Shown piece after piece: positions 1-8,481 of a stretch of DNA of 64,000 nt. The position numbers and the translations under genes are program-made. This stretch comes from an uncultured Lachnospiraceae bacterium (GTDB lineage Bacteria > Bacillota > Clostridia > Lachnospirales > Lachnospiraceae). How positions within the stretch are numbered: the stretch's first letter is position 1; the number at the start of each line of letters is the position of its first letter. The notes below the pieces were generated by a model. It saw only the letters and a program-made list of their open reading frames with translations. It made no database searches and was not told the origin of the DNA. Where the stretch lies: positions 61,620 to 125,619 of the forward strand of contig CAJTMW010000005.1 of NCBI GenBank assembly GCA_910577275.1. The letters run 5' to 3'.

Positions 1-51
1 GAGAAAATCGCCTGCCGCAACGCGGAGAGGGTGATTGCGGAGGTTTTGTAA
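1..51 (+). CDS. 3' end of a gene cut by the window start
   Basis: The first 51 bases read as an open frame (EKIACRNAERVIAEVL) ending in TAA at 49-51. A Glu-Lys-Ile...Asn-Ala-Glu-Arg-Val-Ile ending resembles the last helix of amidohydrolase-type TIM-barrel enzymes, but 16 residues are far too few to assign a family. The next gene starts 4 bases after the stop and uses GGAGG inside this tail as its ribosome site, so the two are probably co-transcribed. Confidence 0.45.
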   Translation, partial: EKIACRNAERVIAEVL

Positions 52-54
52 AAA

Positions 55-300
55 ATGAAGGTTATAAAAACATTCACAATTGATGGAAAAGAAGCAAAGA
101 TGCTTTTGGAAGATGATAATAAAACGGTACAAGTAATTTTTGATAACAAAGTGATATCTGTAGCGGAGAAAGACACATGGACGAATATCAAAGATGAAGA
201 ATGGGCACAGGATGGTATGTTAAAGATAGAAGTGGAAAGCTATATAAAGAAGGAAAGGGCAAAAAATAAATTAGAACATATAGCGAAAGAGGTTTTTTAG
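55..300 (+). CDS. small hypothetical protein upstream of a HipA-like kinase
   Basis: An 81-residue acidic and lysine-rich protein without signal peptide or membrane segment. I do not recognise the family. The N-terminal half looks like beta strands (an IKTFTIDGKEAKMLLED-like stretch) and the C-terminal third like one charged helix (residues 58-80). It is not a helix-turn-helix protein, so it is not a HipB-type antitoxin. The gene lies 15 bases before the HipA-like kinase gene on the same strand with GGAGG upstream, so it is probably its operon partner and possibly its regulator or substrate. That role is inference from position only. Confidence 0.6.
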   Translation: MKVIKTFTIDGKEAKMLLEDDNKTVQVIFDNKVISVAEKDTWTNIKDEEWAQDGMLKIEVESYIKKERAKNKLEHIAKEVF

Positions 301-315
301 GCCGAGGAGAAAATA

Positions 316-1524
316 ATGATTTATTTTTTGATGCATGAAAACGAAAAGCTGGCGTTGTTTGAATATGAGAATCAGGGCATTACGGCGGTGGTAATCAATA
401 AAAATTCAACAGACAGACTGCCTTTTCTTGAAATATCCTCAAAAACAGTTGAGAATAAGACTGCCGAATGGATAATGAACAGAGGGATTCCCGTAACAAG
501 GCAGAATATACAGACGGATTTAACAAGGATGAATTCCGGAAGCACTATCGACTATATGCTTGATAATTTAGGACTGTCGCTTTCAGACCATTACTGGATA
601 TGCCCGAAGGACAGCGATTATAAATGGGAAAATATTAACTTATATGAAAATGACTTCATGTCAAAGTTTTCCCTTGACTTAAGAGACGATATAAAAAGCA
701 TAGCAGGAAAAACAAACTTCATACCGAGCGCATCCTTAAAGGGAGACCTTAAGAAAAAATGGATTATAGACGCCTTTGGCACAAGAAGACTTGTAAAAGG
801 CAACTACAATAATACATGCAGACAAAGCTTAAGTGAAGTCCTTGCGGCAGAAATACATAAAAGACAAAATAAATTTGAATATACCCCATATGAATTAATT
901 GAGATATCATCGGACGGACAACTGATTACCGGATGCATCTGCCCGAATTTTACGGACATAGGTACGGAGTTTATACCGGCAATCGATATTGTAAAGAGTA
1001 TCAGAAAATCCAATGAAAGCAATTATTATGAGACCTATATACAGTATTGCGGAGAGCACGGCATAGATAAGGATTACCTCAGGGCATTTATGGAATATCA
1101 GATACTGACGGACTTTATAATCACTAACACCGACAGACATTTGAACAATTTCGGCGTAATAAGGGACAGTAAAACGTACCGGTTCATCAAACCGGCGCCA
1201 ATCTTTGACAGCGGTAACAGTATGTTTTATAATACGAATCTTATAAAAGCCGATTCCGGCCTGCTCGATATTAAAGTGACCTCGTTTAAAAAATATGAGA
1301 AAGAGCTTTTAAAATATGTGACGGACCCAAAGCTGGTGGACCTCAGTTTACTTCCCTCAGACGCAGAGGTTTACGACCTGTTTATGAAAGATACGGCAGG
1401 CAATGATGAAACAGTCACAAAACTGGTAAGGGCTTATCGAACTAAGATTGCATTTTTACATGACCTGCAATGCGGGAGGAAGATTTATTCTTATGATTAT
1501 TTGAGAAAAATGCAAAACAAGTAA
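316..1524 (+). CDS. HipA/CtkA-like Ser/Thr kinase
   Basis: A 402-residue protein whose C-terminal two thirds carry the HipA-type kinase signature. A glycine/lysine segment RRLVKG (157-162) would hold the ATP phosphates. The catalytic loop NTDRHLNNFG (271-280) supplies Asp273 and Asn278, and PIFDSG (295-300) holds the metal-binding Asp298. HipA kinases phosphorylate protein targets such as GltX; members without an N-terminal HipB-binding domain, like CtkA, are free-standing kinases. Residues 1-140 match no domain I know. The usual HTH antitoxin is absent; an unrelated 81-residue protein precedes it. Base composition is more A+T-rich than its neighbours, which suggests transfer. Kinase fold is well supported; the target is unknown. 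Confidence 0.8.
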   Translation: MIYFLMHENEKLALFEYENQGITAVVINKNSTDRLPFLEISSKTVENKTAEWIMNRGIPVTRQNIQTDLTRMNSGSTIDYMLDNLGLSLSDHYWICPKDSDYKWENINLYENDFMSKFSLDLRDDIKSIAGKTNFIPSASLKGDLKKKWIIDAFGTRRLVKGNYNNTCRQSLSEVLAAEIHKRQNKFEYTPYELIEISSDGQLITGCICPNFTDIGTEFIPAIDIVKSIRKSNESNYYETYIQYCGEHGIDKDYLRAFMEYQILTDFIITNTDRHLNNFGVIRDSKTYRFIKPAPIFDSGNSMFYNTNLIKADSGLLDIKVTSFKKYEKELLKYVTDPKLVDLSLLPSDAEVYDLFMKDTAGNDETVTKLVRAYRTKIAFLHDLQCGRKIYSYDYLRKMQNK

Positions 1525-1549
1525 AAGCGCATTTTTTTGTTTTTCTCTA

Positions 1550-1605
1550 TTGACTTCCGGCATTAACAGGTATATATTTAGAACGAACGTTATAGAACGA
1601 TTGTT
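1550..1605 (+). promoter_or_regulatory. promoter and TetR-type operator of the exporter operon
   Basis: TTGACT (1550-1555), a 17-base spacer and TATATT (1573-1578) form a near-consensus sigma-A promoter. Just downstream, where transcription should start, lies an imperfect 24-bp dyad (1582-1605; AACGAACGTT and AACGATTGTT halves, 18 of 24 positions symmetric). Its place and size fit an operator bound by the TetR-type protein encoded next, giving autorepression. Confidence 0.7.
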
Positions 1606-1630
1606 TTAGAAAGGAAAGGAAGTGCAAAGC

Positions 1631-2212
1631 ATGCCGCCGAAAGCAAGATTTACGAAAGAACAGGTCGTCGAAGCCGCGCTTAATATCATCCGGGAGGAAA
1701 GCGCGGAAAGCCTTACCGCAAGAGCCCTGGGAAAGAAGCTGGGGAGCTCGGCCTGTCCCATATTTACCGTTTATGAGAGTATGGAGGAGGTAAAACGGGA
1801 TACGGTGAAAGCGGCCAGAGCGCTTTACAGGGAATATGTGAAAAAGGGACTTTCCGAAAAGGTGGCTTTTAAGGGAGTTGGAACGCAGTATATTCTCTTT
1901 GCCATGAACGAGCCGAAGCTGTTTCAGCTTCTTTTCATGACAGAGCAGGACGCCGTTCCCGGTATCGGAAGCGTACTGCCGCTGATAGACGAGAGCTACG
2001 AAAGTATTCTTTTATCTATTACCTCCGGCTATGGGGTTAAGGGCGCAGCCGCGGAAAAGCTGTACCGGCATTTGTGGATTTATACGCACGGGATAGCGGC
2101 CTTGTGCGCCACAAAGATGTGCAGTTTTTCGGGAGAGGAAATCAGTGAGATGATGACAGAGGTGTTTGTCAGTCTGCTTAATAAGGTGAAGGGGGAACAG
2201 GACAGTGATTGA
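1631..2212 (+). CDS. TetR/AcrR family transcriptional regulator
   Basis: A 193-residue one-domain repressor: an N-terminal helix-turn-helix (about residues 9-52, with the family-typical ALNIIREES...LTARALGKKLG pattern) and a C-terminal helical ligand-binding region of the TetR_C_33 type. The start at 1631 is chosen because AGGAAAGGA (1612-1620) sits 10 bases upstream; a GTG at 1622 is too close to that site. It overlaps the ABC ATPase gene by 8 bases, so it almost certainly controls the exporter, through the dyad at 1582-1605. The inducer is unknown. Confidence 0.85.
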   Translation: MPPKARFTKEQVVEAALNIIREESAESLTARALGKKLGSSACPIFTVYESMEEVKRDTVKAARALYREYVKKGLSEKVAFKGVGTQYILFAMNEPKLFQLLFMTEQDAVPGIGSVLPLIDESYESILLSITSGYGVKGAAAEKLYRHLWIYTHGIAALCATKMCSFSGEEISEMMTEVFVSLLNKVKGEQDSD

Positions 2213-2897
2213 GGCAAAAGGAATTACAAAGTTTTACGGAAACGGAGAAAGCCGGTTTCAGGTGCTTAAAAATATCAGTCTGAAAATCGAGGACGGGGAT
2301 TTCGCCGTAATTTTGGGCGCTTCCGGTTCAGGAAAATCAACCCTGCTGAATGTGCTTTCAGGTCTGGAAACGCCGGAGGGCGGCGGAGTGATTTATGACA
2401 AAACGGATATCACGGGCCTTTCCGACAGTATGCTGACAAGGTTTCGCAGGGAAAATATCGGATTTATTTTCCAGCAGTACTATCTGCTGCCTGATATGGA
2501 TGTTGCCCGGAATGTGAAAATGGGGGCGGATTTGGCGTCGAATAAGGAATATAAGGAAATTATCGAGGCAGTAGGGCTTGGGGAAAAGCAGCATAAATAT
2601 CCCGCCGAGCTTTCGGGAGGCGAGCAGCAGAGAGTATCTGTTGCAAGAGCTCTGGCCAAAAGGCCGAAGGTGCTGTTTCTCGACGAGCCCACAGGCGCGC
2701 TGGACGAGCAGACAGGACGGCAGGTGCTTGATTATATTTGCAGGCTGCACGAAGAATATGGATTTACCATTGTCATGGTCACCCATAATCAGAATATTGC
2801 AGAGATGGCGGACACGGTTATCAGGATGAACAGCGGGAAAATTTCCGATATTTATACAAACAAAGTACAGAAAAGCGCGTATGAAATCGGCTGGTAA
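2205..2897 (+). CDS. ABC transporter ATP-binding protein, MacB/LolD type
   Basis: A 230-residue ATPase that powers the partner permease. Walker A is GASGSGKST (about 38-46), the signature is LSGGEQQR and Walker B is VLFLDEPTGALD; the H-loop His lies in VTHNQNIAEMAD. These, and the pairing with an FtsX-type permease, place it in the MacB/LolD/BceA group that exports peptides or lipids or gives antibiotic resistance. It starts at GTG inside the end of the TetR gene with GGGGGAA upstream, so translation is coupled. A permease reading frame may start at 2881, inside this gene's end. Confidence 0.88.
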   Translation: MIEAKGITKFYGNGESRFQVLKNISLKIEDGDFAVILGASGSGKSTLLNVLSGLETPEGGGVIYDKTDITGLSDSMLTRFRRENIGFIFQQYYLLPDMDVARNVKMGADLASNKEYKEIIEAVGLGEKQHKYPAELSGGEQQRVSVARALAKRPKVLFLDEPTGALDEQTGRQVLDYICRLHEEYGFTIVMVTHNQNIAEMADTVIRMNSGKISDIYTNKVQKSAYEIGW

Positions 2898-3036
2898 TAT
2901 TGTAAAAAGATTTTTCACAGCCGTTTTTTCCGGCGAGGGGATTGTAACAGTGGCCGGATAACTCCGGCTGTGGATTGCGACTGCATGCGGTGCGACAGCG
3001 CCCGGATTTGCATGCGAGGGGGAATGGAGGATTGCT

Positions 3037-4185
3037 ATGGTAATAGGAATAAAGGATGCGGCAAAGCTTACGGGAGTTTCAATTATTGCTTTCTGCGCCG
3101 TGCTTGTGTGCACAATGTTTCTGAACTTCAATATGGATATTGCGGGAATCAAGGAGGAAATCACAATGCCGCAGGCGCTGGCATTTTATGAGGCTCAGGT
3201 TTCGTCCGCAAAGGTGGTCAGTATGGTCAGTGGGGGATGCCTGCTCGCCACATCAGTGGTTATGCTGCTTTTTTATATCAGGCATTACATAGACATCCAC
3301 AGGAAGGAGCTGGGGATATTAAAGGCCCTGGGCTACTCCAATCTGCAGATTGCCAGGAACTTTGGGGTGTTTGGAGTCAGTATCTTGATTGGAACAGCAT
3401 TGGGGTTCGGAGGAGCGTTCCTTTTGATGCCTCTGTTTTATGAAATTCAGAATGAGGATAAAATTCTGCCGGAAATTCTGATACATTTTCATCCGGTACT
3501 GCTTGCAGGGATGGTGATTATACCGACGGCTGCTTTTGCGGCTCTTGCAGTAGCTTATGCCGGCTGTCAGCTCAGAAAACCGGCGCTGGCTCTTTTGAGG
3601 GACAGCTTTCAGTATTCCGGGAAAGCAAAAAGGCGCGGAAAGGAAAGAGATTCCGACAGGGAATTTACGGCGGACCTTAAGAAAAACACATTAAAAAGCA
3701 AGAAAACTCTCGTGTTTTTTATCGTGTTTGCCTCTTTCTGTTTTTCATCAATGACACAAATGTCATTTAGCATGAAGGAACTGTCGAGCGTCATGATGGG
3801 CGCAATGATGCTGCTGATTGGACTGGTACTGGCCTGCACGACGCTGTTTCTTGCCATAACAACGGTAATCAGGGGAAATACAAAAACCATTGCGATGATG
3901 CGTGTGTTTGGTTATTCCCAGGAGGAATGCTGCAAAGCGGTGCTTGGCGGGTATCGGCCGCTGGCCTATGTGGGCTTTGCCATCGGAACGGGATACCAGT
4001 ACGGACTGCTTCGGATGATGGTGGATATTGTGTTCAGGGATATTCCCGGCGTTCCGGCATATGAGTTTGATGTTTCGATGATGCTGATTTCTCTGGCGGC
4101 TTTCCTTGCGATATATGAACTGATAATGCGCATTTATTCAGAAAAGATAAGAAAAATATCTGTGAAGGAAATCATGCTTGAGTAA
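3037..4185 (+). CDS. FtsX-type ABC permease, possibly missing its N-terminus
   Basis: A 382-residue membrane protein with about seven hydrophobic segments: one near 12-30, three at about 55-180 separated by a soluble loop (175-215), and three in the C-terminal third ending in a basic tail. The ELGILKALGYSNLQIARN and TIAMMRVFGYSQEECCK segments are the paired motifs of FtsX-like permeases. Oddity: the frame is open upstream of this ATG back to an ATG at 2881 except for one TAA (2959-2961), and 2881 overlaps the ATPase gene as an operon start would. The ancestral protein may have been about 434 residues, with the first 52 now lost. Confidence 0.78.
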   Translation: MVIGIKDAAKLTGVSIIAFCAVLVCTMFLNFNMDIAGIKEEITMPQALAFYEAQVSSAKVVSMVSGGCLLATSVVMLLFYIRHYIDIHRKELGILKALGYSNLQIARNFGVFGVSILIGTALGFGGAFLLMPLFYEIQNEDKILPEILIHFHPVLLAGMVIIPTAAFAALAVAYAGCQLRKPALALLRDSFQYSGKAKRRGKERDSDREFTADLKKNTLKSKKTLVFFIVFASFCFSSMTQMSFSMKELSSVMMGAMMLLIGLVLACTTLFLAITTVIRGNTKTIAMMRVFGYSQEECCKAVLGGYRPLAYVGFAIGTGYQYGLLRMMVDIVFRDIPGVPAYEFDVSMMLISLAAFLAIYELIMRIYSEKIRKISVKEIMLE

Positions 4186-4486
4186 TCGCCTCGATTTTAA
4201 ATACAACGGGGCGGATGCCGTCTGTGCAGCAGGCAATGGTCTGTCCGTCCCTTTTATTCCACGGATAATAGGTGGAGCCGGAAGCGATTGCGCTTACATT
4301 ATGGTAAATATCAATCCACGCCCATGGACAGAAGCTTTCCGGCATTTGGGCTCCGCCCTCAAATATAAAAGTATCTCCAACTTCCAGCAGGGAGCAGGCT
4401 CCGGCGTCTTTTCCGTCCGATAAAAATTCGTCTGCAAAATCAGGGTAGAATTCTTTTCTTATTACAGTAATTTTTACTTTTCTCAT
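4172..4486 (-). CDS. TIGR04076 family protein
   Basis: A 104-residue soluble protein beginning MRKVKITVIRKEFYPD, then DAGACSLLEVGDTFIFEGGAQMPESFCPWAWIDIYHNVSA. The Cys near a conserved glycine-aspartate turn, the FCPWAW segment and the C-terminal CCTDGIRPVVFKIEAI are characteristic of the small TIGR04076 family found in anaerobes. Its function is unknown; conserved cysteines suggest metal or redox binding. It converges on the ABC permease and overlaps its end by 14 bases. Confidence 0.8.
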   Translation of the reverse strand: MRKVKITVIRKEFYPDFADEFLSDGKDAGACSLLEVGDTFIFEGGAQMPESFCPWAWIDIYHNVSAIASGSTYYPWNKRDGQTIACCTDGIRPVVFKIEAITQA

Positions 4487-4610
4487 AATGAATTTCCTTA
4501 TATTTGGCTGCCAGGTCTTGTATCCCGGTGAAATCCATTATACTATTATTGTGGTGAAGTGGAAAGAGTAAAATACAGGCGTATAAAGGAGCGGCAGGAG
4601 AATAGAGCAT

Positions 4611-5357
4611 ATGAGCAGAAATGGCGCATGGGATAAAAGAACGTGTCGGGGCAGGAGGCGGATTTTATATCCGGCCGGGATTGTGCTGCTGCTGATTCTG
4701 GCAGCGGGGATTTTCCTTGCGCTGCGTGTTCGGGGAAGTGTTGCGGTGCATGCGAAGAAGGAAATAATGCCGCAGGAGGTTGTTTATTTCAGACAGGACG
4801 ACGAAAGATGGGCGGACGAGAGGCTGGGGGATTCCCGTTATACCATGAAAAGCTCGGGATGCCTTGTATGCTGCATTACCTCGGCGGTTGTCATGGGCGG
4901 GGAAGGGGAAGAAACGCCTTTTACAATCAATGAGTGGTTTTCACGGCAGGGAGTGTATGATTCCGAGGGAAATATTCTGTGGGATAATCTGCGGAAGCCG
5001 GGCAGGTATGAGGTGGAGGTTTTTGACAGGGCTGATGAAAGGCTGCTGATGGAATGCCTGACAGAAGGAAGATTCCCGATTGTCAGAGTGCGGGTAAACG
5101 GAGTGGGGAACTTCCACTATGTACTGATTACAGGCGCGCGGGATGGAGAGTTTTACTGCATGGACCCGCAAAAAGACGGTGAAAGGTCTCTGGCGGAATA
5201 CGGGAACCGGATTTATGCGGCGAGGGTTGTGCGGCCAGTAAAAGACAGCGCCAGCCGCCGAGTGTTCCTCCGGAATAATCAAAGTGTGAACCGAGACACC
5301 GGCGATACGGAAAACCGCACTCCTTTCGGAACTGACGCCGCTATAAATGCATTATAG
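4611..5357 (+). CDS. membrane-anchored C39-like peptidase
   Basis: A 248-residue protein with a basic N-terminus and one membrane helix (about 18-39), then an extracellular papain-like domain of the Peptidase_C39_2 type. The expected catalytic triad is visible: Cys84 in SSGCLVCC, a His in NFHYVLITGA and an Asp in YCMDPQ. Such proteins cleave peptides or peptidoglycan-linked substrates at the surface. The last 35 residues (after VVRPVK) are not part of the domain and look unstructured. A perfect 8-bp stem (5339-5346 with 5352-5359) spans the stop codon, so the tail may come from an inserted sequence. Confidence 0.75.
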   Translation: MSRNGAWDKRTCRGRRRILYPAGIVLLLILAAGIFLALRVRGSVAVHAKKEIMPQEVVYFRQDDERWADERLGDSRYTMKSSGCLVCCITSAVVMGGEGEETPFTINEWFSRQGVYDSEGNILWDNLRKPGRYEVEVFDRADERLLMECLTEGRFPIVRVRVNGVGNFHYVLITGARDGEFYCMDPQKDGERSLAEYGNRIYAARVVRPVKDSASRRVFLRNNQSVNRDTGDTENRTPFGTDAAINAL

Positions 5358-5455
5358 CGCGGGGAAACATGTAAGGCAAGAGATTCACGGAAATTGGAAT
5401 TTATTTTGTAAATGCAGATAAACAGGAGCACCTGTAAGTAAAAGTGGGGGAGATT

Positions 5456-6211
5456 ATGACAAATACAGCAAAAAAAGGTTTCAATGCAAATCAACTGAAA
5501 ATCATTGCAATGATATCCATGACAACGGACCATCTGGTCTCGGTGATATACCCGGATTATCCCACGGAATGGTGGATAATTCTGCTGCATATACTGGGAC
5601 GGCTGGCGGCGCCGACTTTCTGGTTTTTTCTGGTGGAAGGCTATTGCCATACCCATGATAGAAAGAAGTATGCTCTCCGCCTGTTTCTCTTTTCAATCGT
5701 CGGGCATTTTACATATAATTTTGCATTCGGGATTCCTTTTATCCCGTTTCAGACTTCGGTGTTTAACCAGACCAGCGTGATGTGGCCGCTATTCTGGGGC
5801 CTGATTGCTCTCATGGTAAATGACAGCGGAAGCCTGAAACAGTGGCAGAAAACCTTTATCATCGCAGCCATTTGCGCGATAACTTTCTGCTCTGACTGGA
5901 GCTGTATTGCAGTACTCGCCATTTTGATGATTTATGATAACAGAGGCAGCTTTAAAAAACAGATGGCGGGAATGATGTTCTGCGTGGCAATGTATGCGGC
6001 GGTTTATGCAATATTTATCAACCCCGTTTATGGAATTATCCAGATGTTTGTAGCGCTTACGATTCCGCTTCTTGCAAGATATAACGGTGAGCGCGGGAGC
6101 TGGAAGGGAATGAAGTGGTTCTTTTACCTTTACTATCCGGCGCATCTGATTGTATGCGGGATTATTCGTTTGGCGCTTCACGGAAATACGGGGGTGATGA
6201 TTGGAGGGTAA
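5456..6211 (+). CDS. TraX family membrane protein
   Basis: A 251-residue integral membrane protein of the TraX family (PF05857), with about seven hydrophobic segments. The family opening NANQLKIIAMISMTTDHL and the closing FFYLYYPAHL are both clear. In F-like plasmids TraX acetylates the pilin N-terminus; chromosomal copies in Clostridia are probable membrane acyltransferases of unknown substrate. The start at 5456 follows GGGGGAG; an in-frame GTG at 5444 lies upstream of that site. No conjugation genes are nearby, so a pilin role here is unlikely. Confidence 0.85.
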   Translation: MTNTAKKGFNANQLKIIAMISMTTDHLVSVIYPDYPTEWWIILLHILGRLAAPTFWFFLVEGYCHTHDRKKYALRLFLFSIVGHFTYNFAFGIPFIPFQTSVFNQTSVMWPLFWGLIALMVNDSGSLKQWQKTFIIAAICAITFCSDWSCIAVLAILMIYDNRGSFKKQMAGMMFCVAMYAAVYAIFINPVYGIIQMFVALTIPLLARYNGERGSWKGMKWFFYLYYPAHLIVCGIIRLALHGNTGVMIGG

Positions 6212-6298
6212 GAGAGCGGGAAAGACGCATTCACGTAAAATAATGTGATGTTATGAAATTATTCATGCATTTTGATGTAAAAATAGACGAAATAATTA

Positions 6299-6327
6299 TT
6301 GAAAATTACACGAATGTGTGCCATACT
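6299..6327 (+). promoter_or_regulatory. promoter of the DUF4143 ATPase gene
   Basis: TTGAAA (6299-6304), a 17-base spacer and CATACT (6322-6327), 50 bases before the start codon at 6378. The upstream 80 bases are strongly A+T-rich, as an UP element would be. Confidence 0.5.
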
Positions 6328-6377
6328 GAAAATAGAAACGAATGATTTGTGGGGTGATTTTTGAGAGAGGTATAGCT

Positions 6378-7673
6378 ATGTATCGAAAAATTACAGGCTT
6401 TCTGGAGGCATGGAAAAGGGATAAGCACCGGAAACCTCTGATTATGCAGGGGGCAAGACAGGTCGGGAAAACCTATTCTATCCTGGAATTCGGGCGTACG
6501 TGTTATGAAAATGTTGCCTATTTTAATTTTGAGACGAATCCCGGACTGAATAAAACCTTTGAGGAAAATATCAGTCCTGATTATCTCCTGCCCATATTAT
6601 CGCGCATTGCCGGACAAACGATAGTAAAAGAAAAGACATTGATAGTATTTGACGAGGTGCAGCTTTGCGAGAGGGCTCTTACTTCATTGAAATATTTTTG
6701 TGAGGAAGCTCCGCAGTATCATATTATTGTGGCGGGAAGCCTGCTTGGCGTGGCGGCAGGCAGGACAAAATTTTCCTTTCCGGTTGGAAAGGTTGACATG
6801 AGGACTTTGTATCCGATGGATATGGAGGAATTTATGCTTGCTATGGGTGAGAGCGCTTTGGTGACGCAGATTAAAAAGTGCTTTGTGCAGGACGCGCCGC
6901 TTCCCTCCGCCTTGCATAATGCGGCAATGGAGCTGTACCGGAAATATCTTGTAGTTGGCGGAATGCCGGAATGCGTGATGCAGTTTGTAAATACTAAGGA
7001 CTATGTTCTCATCCGCCATATGCAGGATACCATTCTTGCAAGCTATTTAAACGATATGAGCAAGTATAATAATCTGAATGAAATAAAGAAGACCAGACTT
7101 GCTTATGACAATATTACCGTTCAACTCTCGAAAAAGAATACCAGATTCCAGTATAAGCTGATAAAAAAAGGGGGACGGGCGTCCGAATTTGAAAATGCAA
7201 TCGAATGGCTTTGTCTGTCAGGAATAGTATCTCTGGTTTACAAAGTGGAGCAAATAGGTAAGCCTCTTGAAAACTATCGGGATATTGATGCGTTTAAAAT
7301 CTATGTATCTGACTTGGGGCTTCTTTGTGCCAAAAAGGATATCCTGGCAGCTGATATTCTCTATATGGTTGAAGAATTAAGTGATTTTAAGGGCGGCATG
7401 ACGGAAAACTATGTAAATGTGCAGCTTACGATTAACGGATATCGCACTTATTACTGGGAATCCGCAAGGGGCGCTGAAATCGATTTTGTTATTCAGCGGG
7501 ACGGAAAGCTGATACCGGTTGAAGTGAAGGCGGCGGACAATGTGAAAGCCAAGAGCTTAAAGGTATATATGAACACTTACAAACCGGATTATGCAATCAA
7601 GCTTTCCGCAAAAAATTTCGGATTTGAAAATGGAATAAAAACGGTACCCCTGTATGCCGCATTTTGTATTTAA
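6378..7673 (+). CDS. AAA+ ATPase with DUF4143 domain
   Basis: A 431-residue protein: an AAA_14-type ATPase domain (about 1-210; Walker A GARQVGKTY near 25, Walker B TLIVFDEVQ) followed by a DUF4143 domain (about 215-400), which is a PD-(D/E)XK-nuclease-like fold with EIDFVIQRDGKLIPVEVKA as the conserved D...E-x-K strand. These proteins are common, multicopy and mobile in gut bacteria and archaea; no function is established. The ATG at 6378 is preferred because GAGAGG lies just upstream; the open frame extends to 6342. It ends overlapping the convergent acetyltransferase gene by 4 bases. Confidence 0.85.
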   Translation: MYRKITGFLEAWKRDKHRKPLIMQGARQVGKTYSILEFGRTCYENVAYFNFETNPGLNKTFEENISPDYLLPILSRIAGQTIVKEKTLIVFDEVQLCERALTSLKYFCEEAPQYHIIVAGSLLGVAAGRTKFSFPVGKVDMRTLYPMDMEEFMLAMGESALVTQIKKCFVQDAPLPSALHNAAMELYRKYLVVGGMPECVMQFVNTKDYVLIRHMQDTILASYLNDMSKYNNLNEIKKTRLAYDNITVQLSKKNTRFQYKLIKKGGRASEFENAIEWLCLSGIVSLVYKVEQIGKPLENYRDIDAFKIYVSDLGLLCAKKDILAADILYMVEELSDFKGGMTENYVNVQLTINGYRTYYWESARGAEIDFVIQRDGKLIPVEVKAADNVKAKSLKVYMNTYKPDYAIKLSAKNFGFENGIKTVPLYAAFCI

Positions 7674-8254
7674 ATCTCCCGAATCACCCGGCAGGGATTG
7701 CCCACAGCTACGGATAACGCCGGAATATCTCTTGTGACGACGCTTCCTGCGCCGATAACCGAGCCGTCGCCGATGGTCACTCCCGGAAGCACAATCACGC
7801 CGCCTCCCAGCCAGCAGCCGTTTCCGATGGTAATGGGCAGCGCATAGGTGCGGCAGAAATATTCTCCCGTTTCGGGCTTCCAGTCCGGGGTGAGCCTTTC
7901 TGCCAGCTCCACGGGATGGGCGGCCGTATAGAGCTGTACGTTTGACGCAATCAGTACGTTGTTTCCGATTGTGATTTTGTTGCAGTCAACAAAGGTGCAG
8001 TTCATATTGACGGACACGTTGTCTCCCAGATAGATATTTCTGCCATAGTCGCAGATGAAAGGAAGCCCCACGGACACGTTGGAGCCGATGCTTCCGAATA
8101 ACTGCTGTAAGATGCTTCTCTTTTCCTCTTTCTGCTCATAGGCAAGTTCGTGGTAGTCTTTCAAAAGCTTCCGGGCATTCCTTTTAAATTCCAGGAAAAT
8201 TTCGTCGTGGCAGTCATAGTATTGTCCGGCCATGCATTTCTCTAATTCGGTCAT
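7670..8254 (-). CDS. sugar O-acetyltransferase (Maa/NodL type)
   Basis: A 194-residue left-handed beta-helix enzyme. The N-terminal maltose-acetyltransferase cap (MTELEKCMAGQYYDCHD) is followed by hexapeptide repeats (NIYLGDNVSVN, ITIGNNVLIASN, ITIGNGCWLGGGVIVLPGVTIG). The active-site His is in LYTAAHPVE, and the family C-terminus AVGNPCRVIREI is intact. It transfers acetyl from acetyl-CoA to a sugar hydroxyl in the cytoplasm. Full length for the family. It stands alone between two unrelated ATPase genes. Confidence 0.9.
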   Translation of the reverse strand: MTELEKCMAGQYYDCHDEIFLEFKRNARKLLKDYHELAYEQKEEKRSILQQLFGSIGSNVSVGLPFICDYGRNIYLGDNVSVNMNCTFVDCNKITIGNNVLIASNVQLYTAAHPVELAERLTPDWKPETGEYFCRTYALPITIGNGCWLGGGVIVLPGVTIGDGSVIGAGSVVTRDIPALSVAVGNPCRVIREI

Positions 8255-8339
8255 AATCTTCCTCCAGGATAATAACTGATTTAATTATACATGGATTCCG
8301 TACTCTTTACAATCGGCTGTGCACCGTTATGATAATTTC

Positions 8340-8367
8340 TTGCAATATTTACCGGTTCTGATAAAAT
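8340..8367 (+). promoter_or_regulatory. candidate promoter for the AAA/PD-DExK gene
   Basis: TTGCAA (8340-8345), a 16-base spacer and TAAAAT (8362-8367). It would give a leader of about 105 bases containing a GCCAGGT...ACCTGGC inverted pair (about 8408-8458) that could form a stem-loop. Moderate match only. Confidence 0.35.
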
Positions 8368-8481
8368 GAGATTTAAAGAGCAGGAGTAATTTCTGTAAGC
8401 AACGCGCCAGGTGACTGCCGGCAGGCATTTGGCGACTGCTGCGGGGCTGTTGACCTGGCAGAGATAGAAACGAGGGCTGTT

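Noticed and set aside
2358..3164. Long reverse-strand frame opposite the ABC ATPase gene.
   Set aside because: The plus strand encodes a complete ATPase with all motifs; the reverse frame has no ribosome site and no family pattern.
5456..6211. Conjugative element suggested by the TraX-like gene.
   Set aside because: No relaxase, coupling protein, pilin or type IV secretion genes occur in the window; chromosomal TraX-like genes are common in Clostridia.
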